Of a stretch of DNA of 64,000 bases, positions 7,876 to 17,400 are shown piece by piece. The stretch lies in the NCBI RefSeq assembly GCF_018130465.1, contig NZ_JAFCKJ010000004.1, positions 1 through 64,000 on the forward strand, in the 5' to 3' direction. The stretch comes from Bradyrhizobium canariense (lineage in GTDB: Bacteria > Pseudomonadota > Alphaproteobacteria > Rhizobiales > Xanthobacteraceae). Position numbers and translations under genes: made by a program. Numbering within the stretch: position 1 is the first letter of the stretch; the number at the start of each line of letters is the position of its first letter. Under the pieces are notes generated by a model. That model made no database searches. It was not told the DNA's origin and saw only the letters and a list, made by a program, of their open reading frames with translations.

Positions 7876-8217
7876 TCACTGCTTATCGAACGGAACGTAT
7901 TGCTGGTACTGCTTGGGCACCGAGCTGCGGTAGCGCGCGGGCACCGTGCCGCTGTCGACCGAGTGATCGATCTCCTGCTGCCGCGTCATCTTCTTCTTCG
8001 CCGGCTTCTTCGACGCACTCTTCTTGGAGTCGGTCGGCTGGCTGGAAGCGTCATTGGTTGCGCCCGGCGCTGTCGTCGTCGTCGCTGCCGGCGCGGTGGT
8101 TGTCGCCGCAGGCGCCGCGGTTCCACCGGCGGCTGGTGCGCCCTGCGCCAGCGCGAGCGGTGTTTGCATGAGAAGCGCCAGTGCGGCTGTCGCAGCCAGC
8201 AAGTATGACCTTTGCAT
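7876..8217 (-). CDS. Small exported Ala/Thr/Lys-rich protein
   Basis: The product is 113 aa. A signal peptide (1-24, ending A-L-A-Q) is followed by a low-complexity Ala/Thr/Pro region (25-60), a Lys-rich patch (K-K-S-A-S-K-K-P-A-K-K-K) and a C-terminal segment, T-R-Q-Q-E-I-D-H-S-V-D. No known domain is visible. The ATG at 8217 follows a perfect GGAGG, which excludes the much longer in-frame ORF reaching 8946. The basic patch could bind DNA, polyphosphate or the cell wall after export; this is a guess from composition. Confidence 0.72.
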   Translation of the reverse strand: MQRSYLLAATAALALLMQTPLALAQGAPAAGGTAAPAATTTAPAATTTTAPGATNDASSQPTDSKKSASKKPAKKKMTRQQEIDHSVDSGTVPARYRSSVPKQYQQYVPFDKQ

Positions 8218-8484
8218 TAGAACCTCCAAAATACCTGATCCGAATAAGGCAAGCGTAGTTCTCCGGGATCGACGCGTGCAAGTCCGCTCACGATAGGCCG
8301 GAACCCCGTCGCGAACTGTGGCCGAGATCACATTGCCGGAGGCCGGCTGCGTCATGATGTACCTCATCGCGAACGGCAAGGCATTCCGCCGACACCAAGA
8401 CAGGCATGACCATGCGTCAGACGAGCTCCTGGAACATAGACCTCGGCTGATCGTCCTATCCACTCGCTCTCGAAGGAGACTGAA

Positions 8485-8718
8485 ATGCGTCGCACCATCC
8501 TCACTCTCGCATCGCTCGCGGCCCTGATCGCCGTAGCATCCCCGGCCGCCCAGGCACATCCTGCGAACGATCGATATTGCATCCAGGGCCGCTCGTGGGG
8601 TTACCCCGGCAATTGCCAGTTCGCCAGCTACCAGCAGTGCCTCGCCACCGCCTCCGGCACGTCGGCCTATTGTGGCATCAACCCGCGCTACGCGTTCTCG
8701 CAGCAGCGCGCCTACTGA
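8485..8718 (+). CDS. DUF3551 small secreted cysteine protein
   Basis: This 77-aa protein has a signal peptide (1-24, ending A-Q-A) and a 50-residue mature part with four cysteines in the spacing R-Y-C-I-Q ... G-N-C-Q-F ... Q-Q-C-L-A ... A-Y-C-G-I-N-P. That is the DUF3551 pattern, common in many copies in Bradyrhizobium. The cysteines probably form two disulfides in the periplasm. Function is unknown. The start at 8485 follows AAGGAGAC, a good ribosome site. The gene is monocistronic. Confidence 0.88.
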   Translation: MRRTILTLASLAALIAVASPAAQAHPANDRYCIQGRSWGYPGNCQFASYQQCLATASGTSAYCGINPRYAFSQQRAY

Positions 8719-9043
8719 CGACGTCGCGGCGTGCGCGCATGACGCGCGCGCCGCCACAATTTTCACGTGAAGGCGTCCGCTTCGCCGACGCCCCTCGCGA
8801 ATTGAAACCGTGCGAAGCCGCCTGCGTCCGTCGATGACGAGAATGTTATCCGTCATCGCCACGGAGAAATTCACGATGCGCAGCCGTGGCTTGAGGGGCC
8901 AAGGCGCACCTTCCGAAAATTTCGATACCGGGCAATTGTGATCCATCTCGCTCGTGGCAGGCGTGATCGCGCCTAGGCTGCAAACCCCAGCGCGAGAAAC
9001 TTTAGCCCGATCTTTCCATTCGACTTTTCAGGGAGGTGTTTCA

Positions 9044-10579
9044 ATGAGCAGCCGCCACGCAATTGTTCCGCGCGGTCTGAACGCAACGCGTTCGTCGCTT
9101 TCGCAAGGCCGCTTCGGCCGCATGTTCCGCAAGCTCGCACCGGCTACATTCGGCCCGAACGCCGCCGACAATGTCGCGAATCTTTCGGCGCTGGCCGACA
9201 AGATGGTCGCCGATTTCGATGGACCGAAGGACGGGCCGGACGCCGAAGAGAGCGGCATTCCCGCGCTCTATACCTATTTCGGCCAGTTCATCGACCACGA
9301 CATCACCTTCGATCCGGTAAGCTCGCTGACCAAACAGCAGGACCCCGACGGGCTCGTCGATTTCCGCACGCCGGCGCTCGACCTGGACAATCTCTACGGC
9401 CGCGGTCCCAACGACCAGCCCTACATCTATGACGGCATCAAGTTCCGCCTCGGCGAGAAGGTCACCGGCGCGGGCGTGCCCGATGCCAGCGACCTGCCGC
9501 GCTTCAAGGGCCGCGCGCTGATCGGCGATCCCCGCAACGACGAGAACAGCATCGTCTCGCAGTTCCAGGCCTTGATGCTGCGCTTTCACAACCGCATGGT
9601 CGACGACAATGACAGCCTGTCGTTCGAAGAGGTGCAGCAGCGCGTCCGATTCCACTATCAGTATGTGGTGCTGAACGACTTTCTGCCGCGCATCGTCAAC
9701 GCCGGCGTGCTGGACGAGCTGAAGACCGCGGGCCAATACGACCGCAGCAAGCTCGCCCACTATCACTGGAAGACTTATCCGTTCATGCCGGTCGAGTTCT
9801 CGGTCGCGGCCTACCGGCTCGGCCATTCCATGATCCGCCCCGGCTACCGGCTGAACGATGCGGCCAACATGCTGTTGCAGATCTTCCCCGATCCCAACAA
9901 TCCCGACCACAACGCGCTGACCGGCTTCCGCGCCATGGGCCCGGGACGCGCCATGGACTGGGGCCGCTTCATCGATCTCGACACGCGCGCTTACGGCGTC
10001 GAGGACGACGACACCAACCCCGACAACAAGCGGCGGCTGCAGTTCGCCTACCGCATCGACGCCTCGCTGGTGGACCCGCTGCGCAAGTTGCCGCCGGAAG
10101 TCGCGTCCAACCCGTCGTCGCTCGCGCTGCGCAATCTCGAGCGCAGCTGGCGGCTCGGCCTGCCCTCGGGCCAGGCCGTCGCCAGGGCGATGAACCTGAC
10201 GCCGCTGACGGACGATCAGATCATCATCGGCAAGGCCGTCGACGAGCCCGGCGCAGGCGATCCACAAACCAGGATCGCAACCATCGCCAACGGCGTGTTC
10301 GCCGGCAATTGCCCGCTCTGGACCTACATCCTGGCCGAGGCGCGGCAAAACCTGACCGACATGGCAATCCCCGCCACCGGTGGACCCGCCACGGTCAAGA
10401 CGCCGCAGCTCGGCCCCGTCGGCGGTCGCATCGTCGCCGAAGTCTTCCTCGGCATGATGTTCGGCGACAATTCCTCCGTGCTGTCGCAGGACCCGAACTG
10501 GGCGCCAGTGACCGGCTCCAGCTTCGCGCTGAAAGACCTCGTCGCCTACGCGCTCGGCCAGGGCGATCCGCTGCATTGA
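9044..10579 (+). CDS. Animal-type heme peroxidase (peroxinectin/cyclooxygenase superfamily)
   Basis: This 511-aa protein shows the animal heme peroxidase fold. The distal site G-Q-F-I-D-H-D has the catalytic His at about residue 85. The proximal site is Y-R-L-G-H-S with His at about 261, and the Arg-rich segments around R-F-K-G-R-A-L fit the family. Bacterial members oxidise halides or organic substrates with hydrogen peroxide and some are exported. I see no N-terminal signal peptide, so any export would be by a non-Sec route. ATG 9044 follows GGGAGG (9031-9036); the longer ORF start at 8954 is unneeded. A strong terminator follows. A 94-bp near copy of its 3' end lies at 14239-14332. Confidence 0.9.
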   Translation: MSSRHAIVPRGLNATRSSLSQGRFGRMFRKLAPATFGPNAADNVANLSALADKMVADFDGPKDGPDAEESGIPALYTYFGQFIDHDITFDPVSSLTKQQDPDGLVDFRTPALDLDNLYGRGPNDQPYIYDGIKFRLGEKVTGAGVPDASDLPRFKGRALIGDPRNDENSIVSQFQALMLRFHNRMVDDNDSLSFEEVQQRVRFHYQYVVLNDFLPRIVNAGVLDELKTAGQYDRSKLAHYHWKTYPFMPVEFSVAAYRLGHSMIRPGYRLNDAANMLLQIFPDPNNPDHNALTGFRAMGPGRAMDWGRFIDLDTRAYGVEDDDTNPDNKRRLQFAYRIDASLVDPLRKLPPEVASNPSSLALRNLERSWRLGLPSGQAVARAMNLTPLTDDQIIIGKAVDEPGAGDPQTRIATIANGVFAGNCPLWTYILAEARQNLTDMAIPATGGPATVKTPQLGPVGGRIVAEVFLGMMFGDNSSVLSQDPNWAPVTGSSFALKDLVAYALGQGDPLH

Positions 10580-10599
10580 GCGAGTGATGTACGATGACG

Positions 10600-10628
10600 A
10601 AGGCCGCTCGTGTCATGCGAGCGGCCTT
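10600..10628 (+). terminator. Rho-independent terminator after heme peroxidase
   Basis: AAGGCCGCTCG (10600-10610) and CGAGCGGCCTT (10618-10628) form a perfect 11-bp stem with a 7-nt loop, 20 bp past the peroxidase stop. The rest of 10629-11072 holds no gene I can support. It contains a weak relic of an intergenic palindrome near 10845-10875 and the leader of the next gene. Confidence 0.75.
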
Positions 10629-11072
10629 GTGGTTCACCTGGCGCCGACGGGGCGAGGTGACCGAGTTCCCAGCCCGCAGCGAGGCGGCTAAAGATCAGTC
10701 AGCTCCCGGACGCGACTCCGGCAAGTGTGAGGGATTTGACCCGTCCGCAGCGCGCCTCCGGAGTGGCCGGGCGTCGCCTCGGTGCGTGGACCGTCGAGCA
10801 GCGCGTGCCGGTATTACGGCGGCAGATCGCCCCCTCTAATGGCGGACTACGCTTCGCCATCCGTCTTACGATTTCGCGCGCGGGCGGAGAGATCCTGACA
10901 GGCGTGCTTCCCTAACACAAATCCGTCCGCTTCCTGTTGACTCGCATCGCGAATGGAGAAATCCTTCAACAACGCCATTGCCATTGCCAATCTCAGCAGT
11001 ACGAATTTCGGCGCCCTCGGTTTTATCGGCGCCATCTGACAAAATTTATTCTGAACAGAAACGGAGGGGCCG

Positions 11073-12674
11073 ATGCGCGCGCTCGCCTTGAGAACCGTCT
11101 CTCTTCTCGCCCTCGCTACCCTAGGCTCGATTTCCGGCACGCCTGCCGCACGCGCGGAGGAGGCGACCGATGAGCAATTCGGCAAGGTGCACTTCCAGAC
11201 CTCCTGCAACGAGGTGGCGCAGCGCCGCTTTGATCGCGGCATGCGTTATCAGCATTCGTTCTGGTACCGGCCCGCAAAAGAGATTTTCGAGGAGACGCTG
11301 CAGGCCGATCCGGAATGCGCAATCGCCTATTGGGGTATTGCCCTGAGCCTGCTGTACAATCCGCATTTTCCCGCGCCGAAGGAAAACCTCACCGGAGGCC
11401 TCGCCGCGCTCCAGAAGGCCAAGGCACTCGGCGCCAAGAGCGAACGCGAACGCGACTATATCGACGCGCTGCTTGCTTTCTATTCGGGCGACGAAAAGAC
11501 GACGTTTGGCCAGCGCGCGCAGTCCTATCTCAAGGCAACCGAAGCCGTCGCCGCGCGCTATCCCGATGATGACGAGGCGCAGATCGCCTACGCCATCACG
11601 CTGAATGTCACGGCGTCACCAAACGACAAGACCTATGCCAACCAGCTCAGGGGCGCTGCTATCCTGGAGCCGATCTTCAAGCGCCAGCCGCGGCACCCCG
11701 GCGTCGCGCATTACCTGATTCACCTCTACGACTATCCGGCGATCGCAGAACAAGGTCTCGACGCTGCCAAGCGCTATTCCGAGATCGCGCCGGCGGCACC
11801 GCACGCCTTGCATATGCCGTCGCACATCTTCACGCGCGTCGGCTACTGGAACGAATCCATCGACGCCAATAGCCGTTCCGCCAAGGCTGCCAAGGAGGGC
11901 AAGGACCCCAGCGAGCAGCTGCATGCCGACGACTATATGGTCTACGCCCTGCTCCAGCTTGCGCAGGACAGCCGAGCCAGCGACGTCATCGCGGACATGG
12001 TTGCGACCACGGGCTATGCGCCGGCTGTCCGCGCCGGTCCCTACGCGATAGCGGCCAGCCAGGCGCGCTATATGGTCGAGCGCTGTGATTGGCAGGGCGC
12101 TGCCGCGCTGAAGGTCGAGCCGAGCCGGTTTGCCTATGTCGATGCGATCACCTATTTCGCCCGCGCCCTTGGCGCCGCGCGCTCCGGCAATGCAGACGCA
12201 GCAACGGCGGACATCGCCAAGCTGGCGGAGTTGCGGGACAAGCTGCAGCAGGACAAGGACGCCTATTGGGCCGAAATCGTGGACATTCAGCGGCAGGTCG
12301 CCACAGCCTGGCAGCTCAACGCCCTGGGGAAACAGGCCGATGCGTTGGAAGCGATGCGCCTTGCCGCCGACGCCGAAGACAAGACCGAAAAATCCATCGT
12401 GACGCCGGGTCCGCTTGCCCCCGCACGCGAGCTCTACGGGACCATGCTGCTCGAACGCGGCATGGCGACGGAGGCATTGGCCGCGTTTGAAGGCACCATG
12501 CGCAAGGAGCCGAACCGCTTTGGCGCGACGATCGGCGCCGCTCACGCGGCCGAGAAAGCGGGGGATGCTGTGAAGGCCCGTCAGTACTACGCGAAAGTCG
12601 TCGAAACGGCGAGAAATGGCGACTCATCGCGAGAAGACCTCGCGGCCGCACGAAAGTTGATGGCTCAGAACTAG
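11073..12674 (+). CDS. Exported tetratricopeptide-repeat protein
   Basis: This 533-aa protein starts with a signal peptide (1-28, ending A-R-A) and contains several TPR-like helix pairs. One, at about 60-95, carries A-K-E-I-F-E-E-T-L-Q-A-D-P-E-C-A-I-A-Y-W-G. Another, near 475-500, has E-A-L-A-A-F-E-G-T-M. A conserved middle stretch, H-Y-L-I-H-L-Y-D-Y-P and H-M-P-S-H-I-F-T-R, is His-rich. That motif recurs in a family of bacterial TPR proteins of unknown activity. It probably acts as a periplasmic or surface scaffold. ATG 11073 follows ACGGAGGGG. The next small exported protein starts 21 bp after its stop and may share the transcript. Confidence 0.85.
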   Translation: MRALALRTVSLLALATLGSISGTPAARAEEATDEQFGKVHFQTSCNEVAQRRFDRGMRYQHSFWYRPAKEIFEETLQADPECAIAYWGIALSLLYNPHFPAPKENLTGGLAALQKAKALGAKSERERDYIDALLAFYSGDEKTTFGQRAQSYLKATEAVAARYPDDDEAQIAYAITLNVTASPNDKTYANQLRGAAILEPIFKRQPRHPGVAHYLIHLYDYPAIAEQGLDAAKRYSEIAPAAPHALHMPSHIFTRVGYWNESIDANSRSAKAAKEGKDPSEQLHADDYMVYALLQLAQDSRASDVIADMVATTGYAPAVRAGPYAIAASQARYMVERCDWQGAAALKVEPSRFAYVDAITYFARALGAARSGNADAATADIAKLAELRDKLQQDKDAYWAEIVDIQRQVATAWQLNALGKQADALEAMRLAADAEDKTEKSIVTPGPLAPARELYGTMLLERGMATEALAAFEGTMRKEPNRFGATIGAAHAAEKAGDAVKARQYYAKVVETARNGDSSREDLAAARKLMAQN

Positions 12675-12695
12675 CAAAGATGTCGCGGCACTTCC

Positions 12696-13262
12696 ATGCG
12701 CCTCACAAGCAAGTTCGTTGCAATCAGCGCAGCCACCGCACTGCTCTGCTCAGCTGCTGCGGTATGGATATCGCGATCCGGTGAACCGGCACGCGCAACA
12801 GCGGCATCCGGAGAGGTCCGCCCGGTGTGGACGGAAATCGACTGGCCTTTCGGCGCGGATCCCTGGGGGAAAGGAAAGGCGTTCCGGTGCAAAGCCGCGG
12901 ATTGCGGCGGCGAAGTCCAGCTCTACGTTCGCGCCAAGCTCGGCTTTTGCAATTGCGCTACCGGCGTTGCCGACGACGGCGACCTCGAGCAGATGGGCGA
13001 CCTGGCGCTGATTGGGAAGGCAACGCCGATGGGAGCCGGCCGAGAGATCGTCGTCGGTCCAATGCGTGGCCGCAGCCGGGCATATCGCATTGAGGGGAAC
13101 CCCAAGGCCGCGCTCTCACTCGCCTTCAATCAGCGCTGCGACATGGTGGCCGCGACGGCTTTGCTCGCACCGGGCGCGACCGCGTCACTGGAGCCGGCGG
13201 TGCTGTCGTTCCTCAATAGCGACCGCATCTTAAAATGGGCCGAGATCGCGCTTGGGTTATGA
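12696..13262 (+). CDS. Hypothetical exported cysteine-containing protein
   Basis: The 188-aa product has a hydrophobic N-terminus (about 5-25) and then a region with five closely placed Cys (F-R-C-K-A-A-D-C-G and G-F-C-N-C-A-T) at about 68-92. A further Cys (Q-R-C-D-M) comes near 149. This could be a disulfide-rich or metal-binding periplasmic fold. No family comes to mind. It follows the TPR gene by 21 bp in the same direction, which suggests an operon of two exported proteins. Confidence 0.7.
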   Translation: MRLTSKFVAISAATALLCSAAAVWISRSGEPARATAASGEVRPVWTEIDWPFGADPWGKGKAFRCKAADCGGEVQLYVRAKLGFCNCATGVADDGDLEQMGDLALIGKATPMGAGREIVVGPMRGRSRAYRIEGNPKAALSLAFNQRCDMVAATALLAPGATASLEPAVLSFLNSDRILKWAEIALGL

Positions 13263-13295
13263 TGACTCAAAGCAATCCGCTTCCGTCGGACCGAG

Positions 13296-14156
13296 TTACC
13301 TGACCTCGGCGATCTTCGGTCCGGATGACGGCATCTGCGCGTTGGCTGCCGAGAGCCGTTTCGACAGCGATGCCGGATCCGGCAATCGGAAAGCGGCGTC
13401 GGCCGGCGCTGGCTGGAGTGGTCGGCGGGCAGCGGTTGCCGGCAGCACGATCACCTTCGCTCCGACTTTCACCCGCTCATAGAGGTCCGTGACGTCGTCA
13501 TTGGTCAGCCGGATGCAACCGGACGAAACCTTCTTCCCGATCGTATCGGGGTTGTTGGTGCCGTGAATGCGATATTCGGTCTCGCCCAGATACATCGCCC
13601 GGGCGCCGAGCGGGTTGCCGGGGCCGCCGGCCATGAACCGCGGCAGATAAGGCTGACGCCCGATCATCTCTACAGGCGGATGCCAATCCGGCCATTCTGC
13701 CTTACGAGCCACAGTCTGCTCACCGGACCATGTGAAACCTTCGCGGCCGACACCGATGCCGTAGCGCAGCGCCTGCGCATCGTTCAGAACGAAATAGAGG
13801 AATGTGTTTTTGGTATCGATGATCACGGTGCCCGGAGGCTGGCGGCTGGCGTAGTCAACCACCTGCCGAACCAATGCTCCGGGACCGTCAGCGGCTTTTG
13901 GCGGTTCGACCAGAGGCGCGGGGGCGGGAGCCGAAGCCGGAGTTGGCGCTGGTAGACGAACAGGCGGTGACACGTAAACCGGCGTTGACGACGCCTGGGC
14001 CTCGTGCGCGGACGGTTTTCGTGTCGTTTGCACGCTCATCGGCCCAGACAGCAAACCGTACCCCAATGCGGCGACAGCCAGGGCGCCAATCGCAACTCTC
14101 CCGGCCATTGGGAGTGCGAGCGTCTCTGTCTTTCCGCGCTTGGCCCGCTTCTTCAT
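13296..14156 (-). CDS. L,D-transpeptidase (YkuD domain), membrane-anchored
   Basis: This 286-aa protein has a basic N-terminus (K-K-R-A-K-R), a TM anchor at about 17-38, a Pro/Ala-rich linker (50-95) and a YkuD domain. The catalytic motif is H199-G-T-N ... S-S-G-C214-I-R-L, with the Cys as nucleophile. These enzymes make 3-3 cross-links in peptidoglycan or link proteins to it. The gene starts at ATG 14156 after GGGAAAAG and is convergent with the exported Cys protein. A second member of the same subfamily lies at 21181-21759. Confidence 0.88.
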   Translation of the reverse strand: MKKRAKRGKTETLALPMAGRVAIGALAVAALGYGLLSGPMSVQTTRKPSAHEAQASSTPVYVSPPVRLPAPTPASAPAPAPLVEPPKAADGPGALVRQVVDYASRQPPGTVIIDTKNTFLYFVLNDAQALRYGIGVGREGFTWSGEQTVARKAEWPDWHPPVEMIGRQPYLPRFMAGGPGNPLGARAMYLGETEYRIHGTNNPDTIGKKVSSGCIRLTNDDVTDLYERVKVGAKVIVLPATAARRPLQPAPADAAFRLPDPASLSKRLSAANAQMPSSGPKIAEVR

Positions 14157-14238
14157 ATCTTTTCCCAGGTCACCATGCCCAAGAGAGGTACCCGGTAAAA
14201 TTTAAGAAACTTCGAAGCGATGTCGCTCAGACGGGAAC

Positions 14239-14332
14239 CGTGCTGTCGCTCGACCGGCAATGGACGCCGGTGACCGGCTCCAGCTTCGCGCTGAAGGACC
14301 TCGTCGCCTACGCGCTCGGCCAGGGCGATCCG
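14239..14332 (+). pseudogene. Orphan copy of heme peroxidase 3' end
   Basis: These 94 bp align without gaps to 10477-10570 of the intact peroxidase gene. I count 8 mismatches, seven of them in the first third. In the same frame they encode V-T-G-S-S-F-A-L-K-D-L-V-A-Y-A-L-G-Q-G-D, identical to the end of the peroxidase. There is no peroxidase sequence upstream, and the frame runs on into unrelated sequence. This is the remnant of a second, deleted peroxidase gene or a short duplication. The rest of 14157-14434 holds no gene I can support. Confidence 0.72.
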
Positions 14333-14434
14333 GGTGAGGGGCTGCGGCATCCAGTGAGACCTACGCGGGCGGCCGCCTGCTCAACATCGGACCCTCGCGG
14401 TCGCCCTGGTTTCAGTCAATGACGATGCCACGCT

Positions 14435-17400
14435 TCAAATCAGCAAGTCATGAGGCGCAGGTACAATGCCGTGATGCGGGCTATTACCGCCGTGGTTGGC
14501 CGCGTGTTCGTCCGGTGCAGTAGGGACCATTTTGAAGATCACCGCGAGGTCCTCTTTCTGACCGGGCGGAGTGTGCGGATCGAGCGGATCATGAAGATCC
14601 TTAAGCTCGAATACCACGACGAGAGTGGCAGGAGCTGGCTCGCTATCGAAGCGGAACACCGGTTCTTGATCGGTGCTGCCTGTCTCGAACGCAGCTTTAG
14701 CCGGCTGCACGTCTTCAGATGCGGTTGCAGATTGCGCAGCGTGCTGCGAGTTTTCGCGTTCGGCGTTAGCGCCGGTTACAACGCTCGGATCGACGGTTTC
14801 GGCTGCTTCCGGTGCGTTCACGGCGGTTGAGTGCCCCGAATTGCCGTGCTCCACGGCGGCCGGGTCTGCCGTCTTCACTGCCGCCGACGCGCTCGCAGCG
14901 TCGGAAGCCGGAGCGTGTTGCTCGGCGCCATTGCCGACGCCGTTGTCCGGTTTGGAGCCCGCTTCAGTCGATTCCGTGGCTGCGGCCTTTGCAGACCCTG
15001 ACTCCGAAGCGTGCTGCGAGTTACCGCGGTCCGCGCTGTCGGCCGCTGCAACGCTCGATGCGAGGTTCTCGGCTGGGTCCGGCGCGTTCGCGGAGTTTGA
15101 GAGCTCCGAGTTGCCGTGTTCGACTCCGTTTGATCTTGCCTCCTTCGCTGGCCCTCGCGGAGCGTCCGAAGCCGAAGCGTCATGCTCGGCGCCATTGCCG
15201 ACGCCGTTGCCCGGTTTGGAGCCTGCTTCAGTCGATTCCGTGGCTGCGGCCTTTGCAGACCCCGACTCCGAAGCGTGCTGCGAGTTACCGCGGTCCGCGC
15301 TGTCGGCCGCTGCAACGCTCGATGCGAGGTTCTCGGCTGGGTCCGGCGCGTTCGCGGAGTTTGAGTGCTCCGGGTTGCCGTGTTCGACTCCGTTTGATCT
15401 TGCCTCCTTCGCTGGCCCTCGCGGAGCGTCCGAAGCCGAAGCGTCATGCTCGGCGCCATTGCCGACGCCGTTGCCTGGTTTGGAGCCTGCTTCAGTCGAC
15501 TCCGTGGCTGCGGCCTTTGCAGACCCCGACTCCGAAGCGTGCTGCGAGTTACCGCGGTCCGCGCTGTCGGCCGCTGCAACGCTCGATGCGAGGTTCTCGG
15601 CTGGGTCCGGCGCGTTCGCGGAGTTTGAGTGCTCCGAGTTGCCGTGTTCGACTCCGTTTGATTTTGCCTCCTTCGCTACCCCTCGCGGAGCGTCCGAAGC
15701 CGAAGCGTCATGCTCGGCGCCATTGCCGACGCCGTTGTCCGGTTTGGAGCCAGCTTCAGTCGATTCCGTGGCTGCGGCCTTTGCAGACCCCGACTCCGAA
15801 GCGTGCTGCGAGTTACCGCGGTCCGCGCTGTCCGCCGCTGCGACGCTCGGTTGGACGATCTCGTTCAGCCCAGTCGACGAAACGCCGGTGTCCGGTTTGG
15901 TCGGCTCACTCTTGGATGTGAGATTTCCAACTGCCGCAGCTGTCGCGCTCTGAGCAGGCTCGATCGACAATACGCGAACCGACTCGCCAGATGCACCATC
16001 GCTCTTTTCCGCTGCATCCGCCGAATCGCTCGTGGAGGTTCTGAACCTTGCCGTCCCCCCCAAGCTGCTCCGAGACTGCCCGAACTGGAACCTGAAGCCG
16101 TCGTCGGCCAGAATGGCCCAAACTCCAGCCGTCCCGGGCGTGCTCTCGCTCGCCTCGATGCTGGCCTGGACATTGTCCTTGCTCAGAACAGTCTCATCGA
16201 TGGCACTCGCCGATGTCAGCGCTTCTTCGAGCTTCTCCAAGGTGATGGCGACAGCTGCGCCTTCTCGGTGGTCGACGAAATCCGATTCCGCGACCGATAC
16301 AATCCCCTGCAGATGGATTTCCAGCACGCCACGATCCCGGATATCAAGGACCCGATCGGTCGGATTCACATAGACGACCGTTTCATTGCTTGCGGCGTCG
16401 TAGATCCAGGCGAGGGTATGTGGCGGTATAGACTTGGTTGCCGCTGTCACATGCAGCCACGCAAGAGCTCCGAAGGCCGCAAGATTGATCCTGCTCGACC
16501 CAGATGCGAAATCAAAGGCGGAGTGGGAAGATGTAGAATTGGAATCGGTCGGAGAGCGATGAACAACGTTCCCATCAACGTTGCCGCCGCCCATCGGTTG
16601 ATCGCGGCTGTATCCGCCAACACCGGCGTCGACCAAGCCAACGGATTTTCGGAGTGTGTCACCCTCGGCGCCATGACTCACCAGGCTCCGAGCGTCTTCT
16701 CCAGCGACGCTTTCGTTTCCGGTGGTCACATGCGCGGAAGACAGGCGGGAATCGTGCGAAGGGACGCCCGGGGCTGAGTTGTCTACATGATTGACGTCGG
16801 CATGAGTGATCGCGGCGAGCTTTGTGGCCGCATTCTCTCCGGCGACGGCCACGAAGGTGTCGATCGAACCTTGACCTAGGTCACGCGACTGCACGGCGAG
16901 ATGGGGGTCGTCCAGTGCGTAGATCAACGCACCGGCGAGAGTGGCGAAGGTGCCATCCCCTCCCTGACTTGACATCGGATTGGAGGCGAGCCGGGGGATT
17001 TGATGTTCCGCGGTCAGGTCACCTCCAGTCTGTGTGAAGCTGGTTCCTCGTAGTGGAGACGCAGGGAGATTGGGCGTGCTCGATCCAACGGGACCGTAGT
17101 TTTTCCACGGTTTCGAACCTGCGGATTCCTCAGCCACGCGCAGCGCTTCCATTGCCGCCGCGGTGTTCGCGGCTTGGCCCAGCTTGGCCAAAAAGTCTCC
17201 CTGGCTGAGCGGGAGCGTCTCGCCGAATTCCCCGGCGACGAGGTGCCGGAGAATGGCTTTTTTCCAGGGCTCAGCTCCGGCGTGCTCTCCCGCGTGGCCG
17301 ATGCTGTCGTCATCCGGAAGCATATCGTTCGCTTCCGACGCCTTGAGTTCGTCCGCAATGGCGACCGCCAGAAAGGCCAGCGCGAGTGTGCCGAAGCCGG

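Noticed and set aside
8218-8946. N-terminal extension of the small Ala/Thr/Lys-rich exported protein up to 8946
   Set aside because: The internal ATG at 8217 has a perfect GGAGG and starts a clean signal peptide. The extension lies opposite the DUF3551 gene.
9041-10576. 511-aa minus-strand ORF
   Set aside because: Mirror of the heme peroxidase gene, whose plus frame has the catalytic motifs. Its composition is typical of an antisense shadow.
10594-10839. 81-aa plus-strand ORF after the peroxidase gene
   Set aside because: It begins within the terminator hairpin and has no family match or ribosome site.
14920-15844. Tandem repeats considered as a CRISPR array
   Set aside because: The unit is 264 bp, in frame and without unique spacers, so it is a coding repeat.
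14673-15953. 426-aa plus-strand ORF, with another in the neighbouring frame (14812-15921), opposite the repeat regulator
   Set aside because: Both follow the 264-bp repeat and are open only because the repeat lacks stops. They have no ribosome site or known domain, and the minus-strand frame carries the receiver and HTH.
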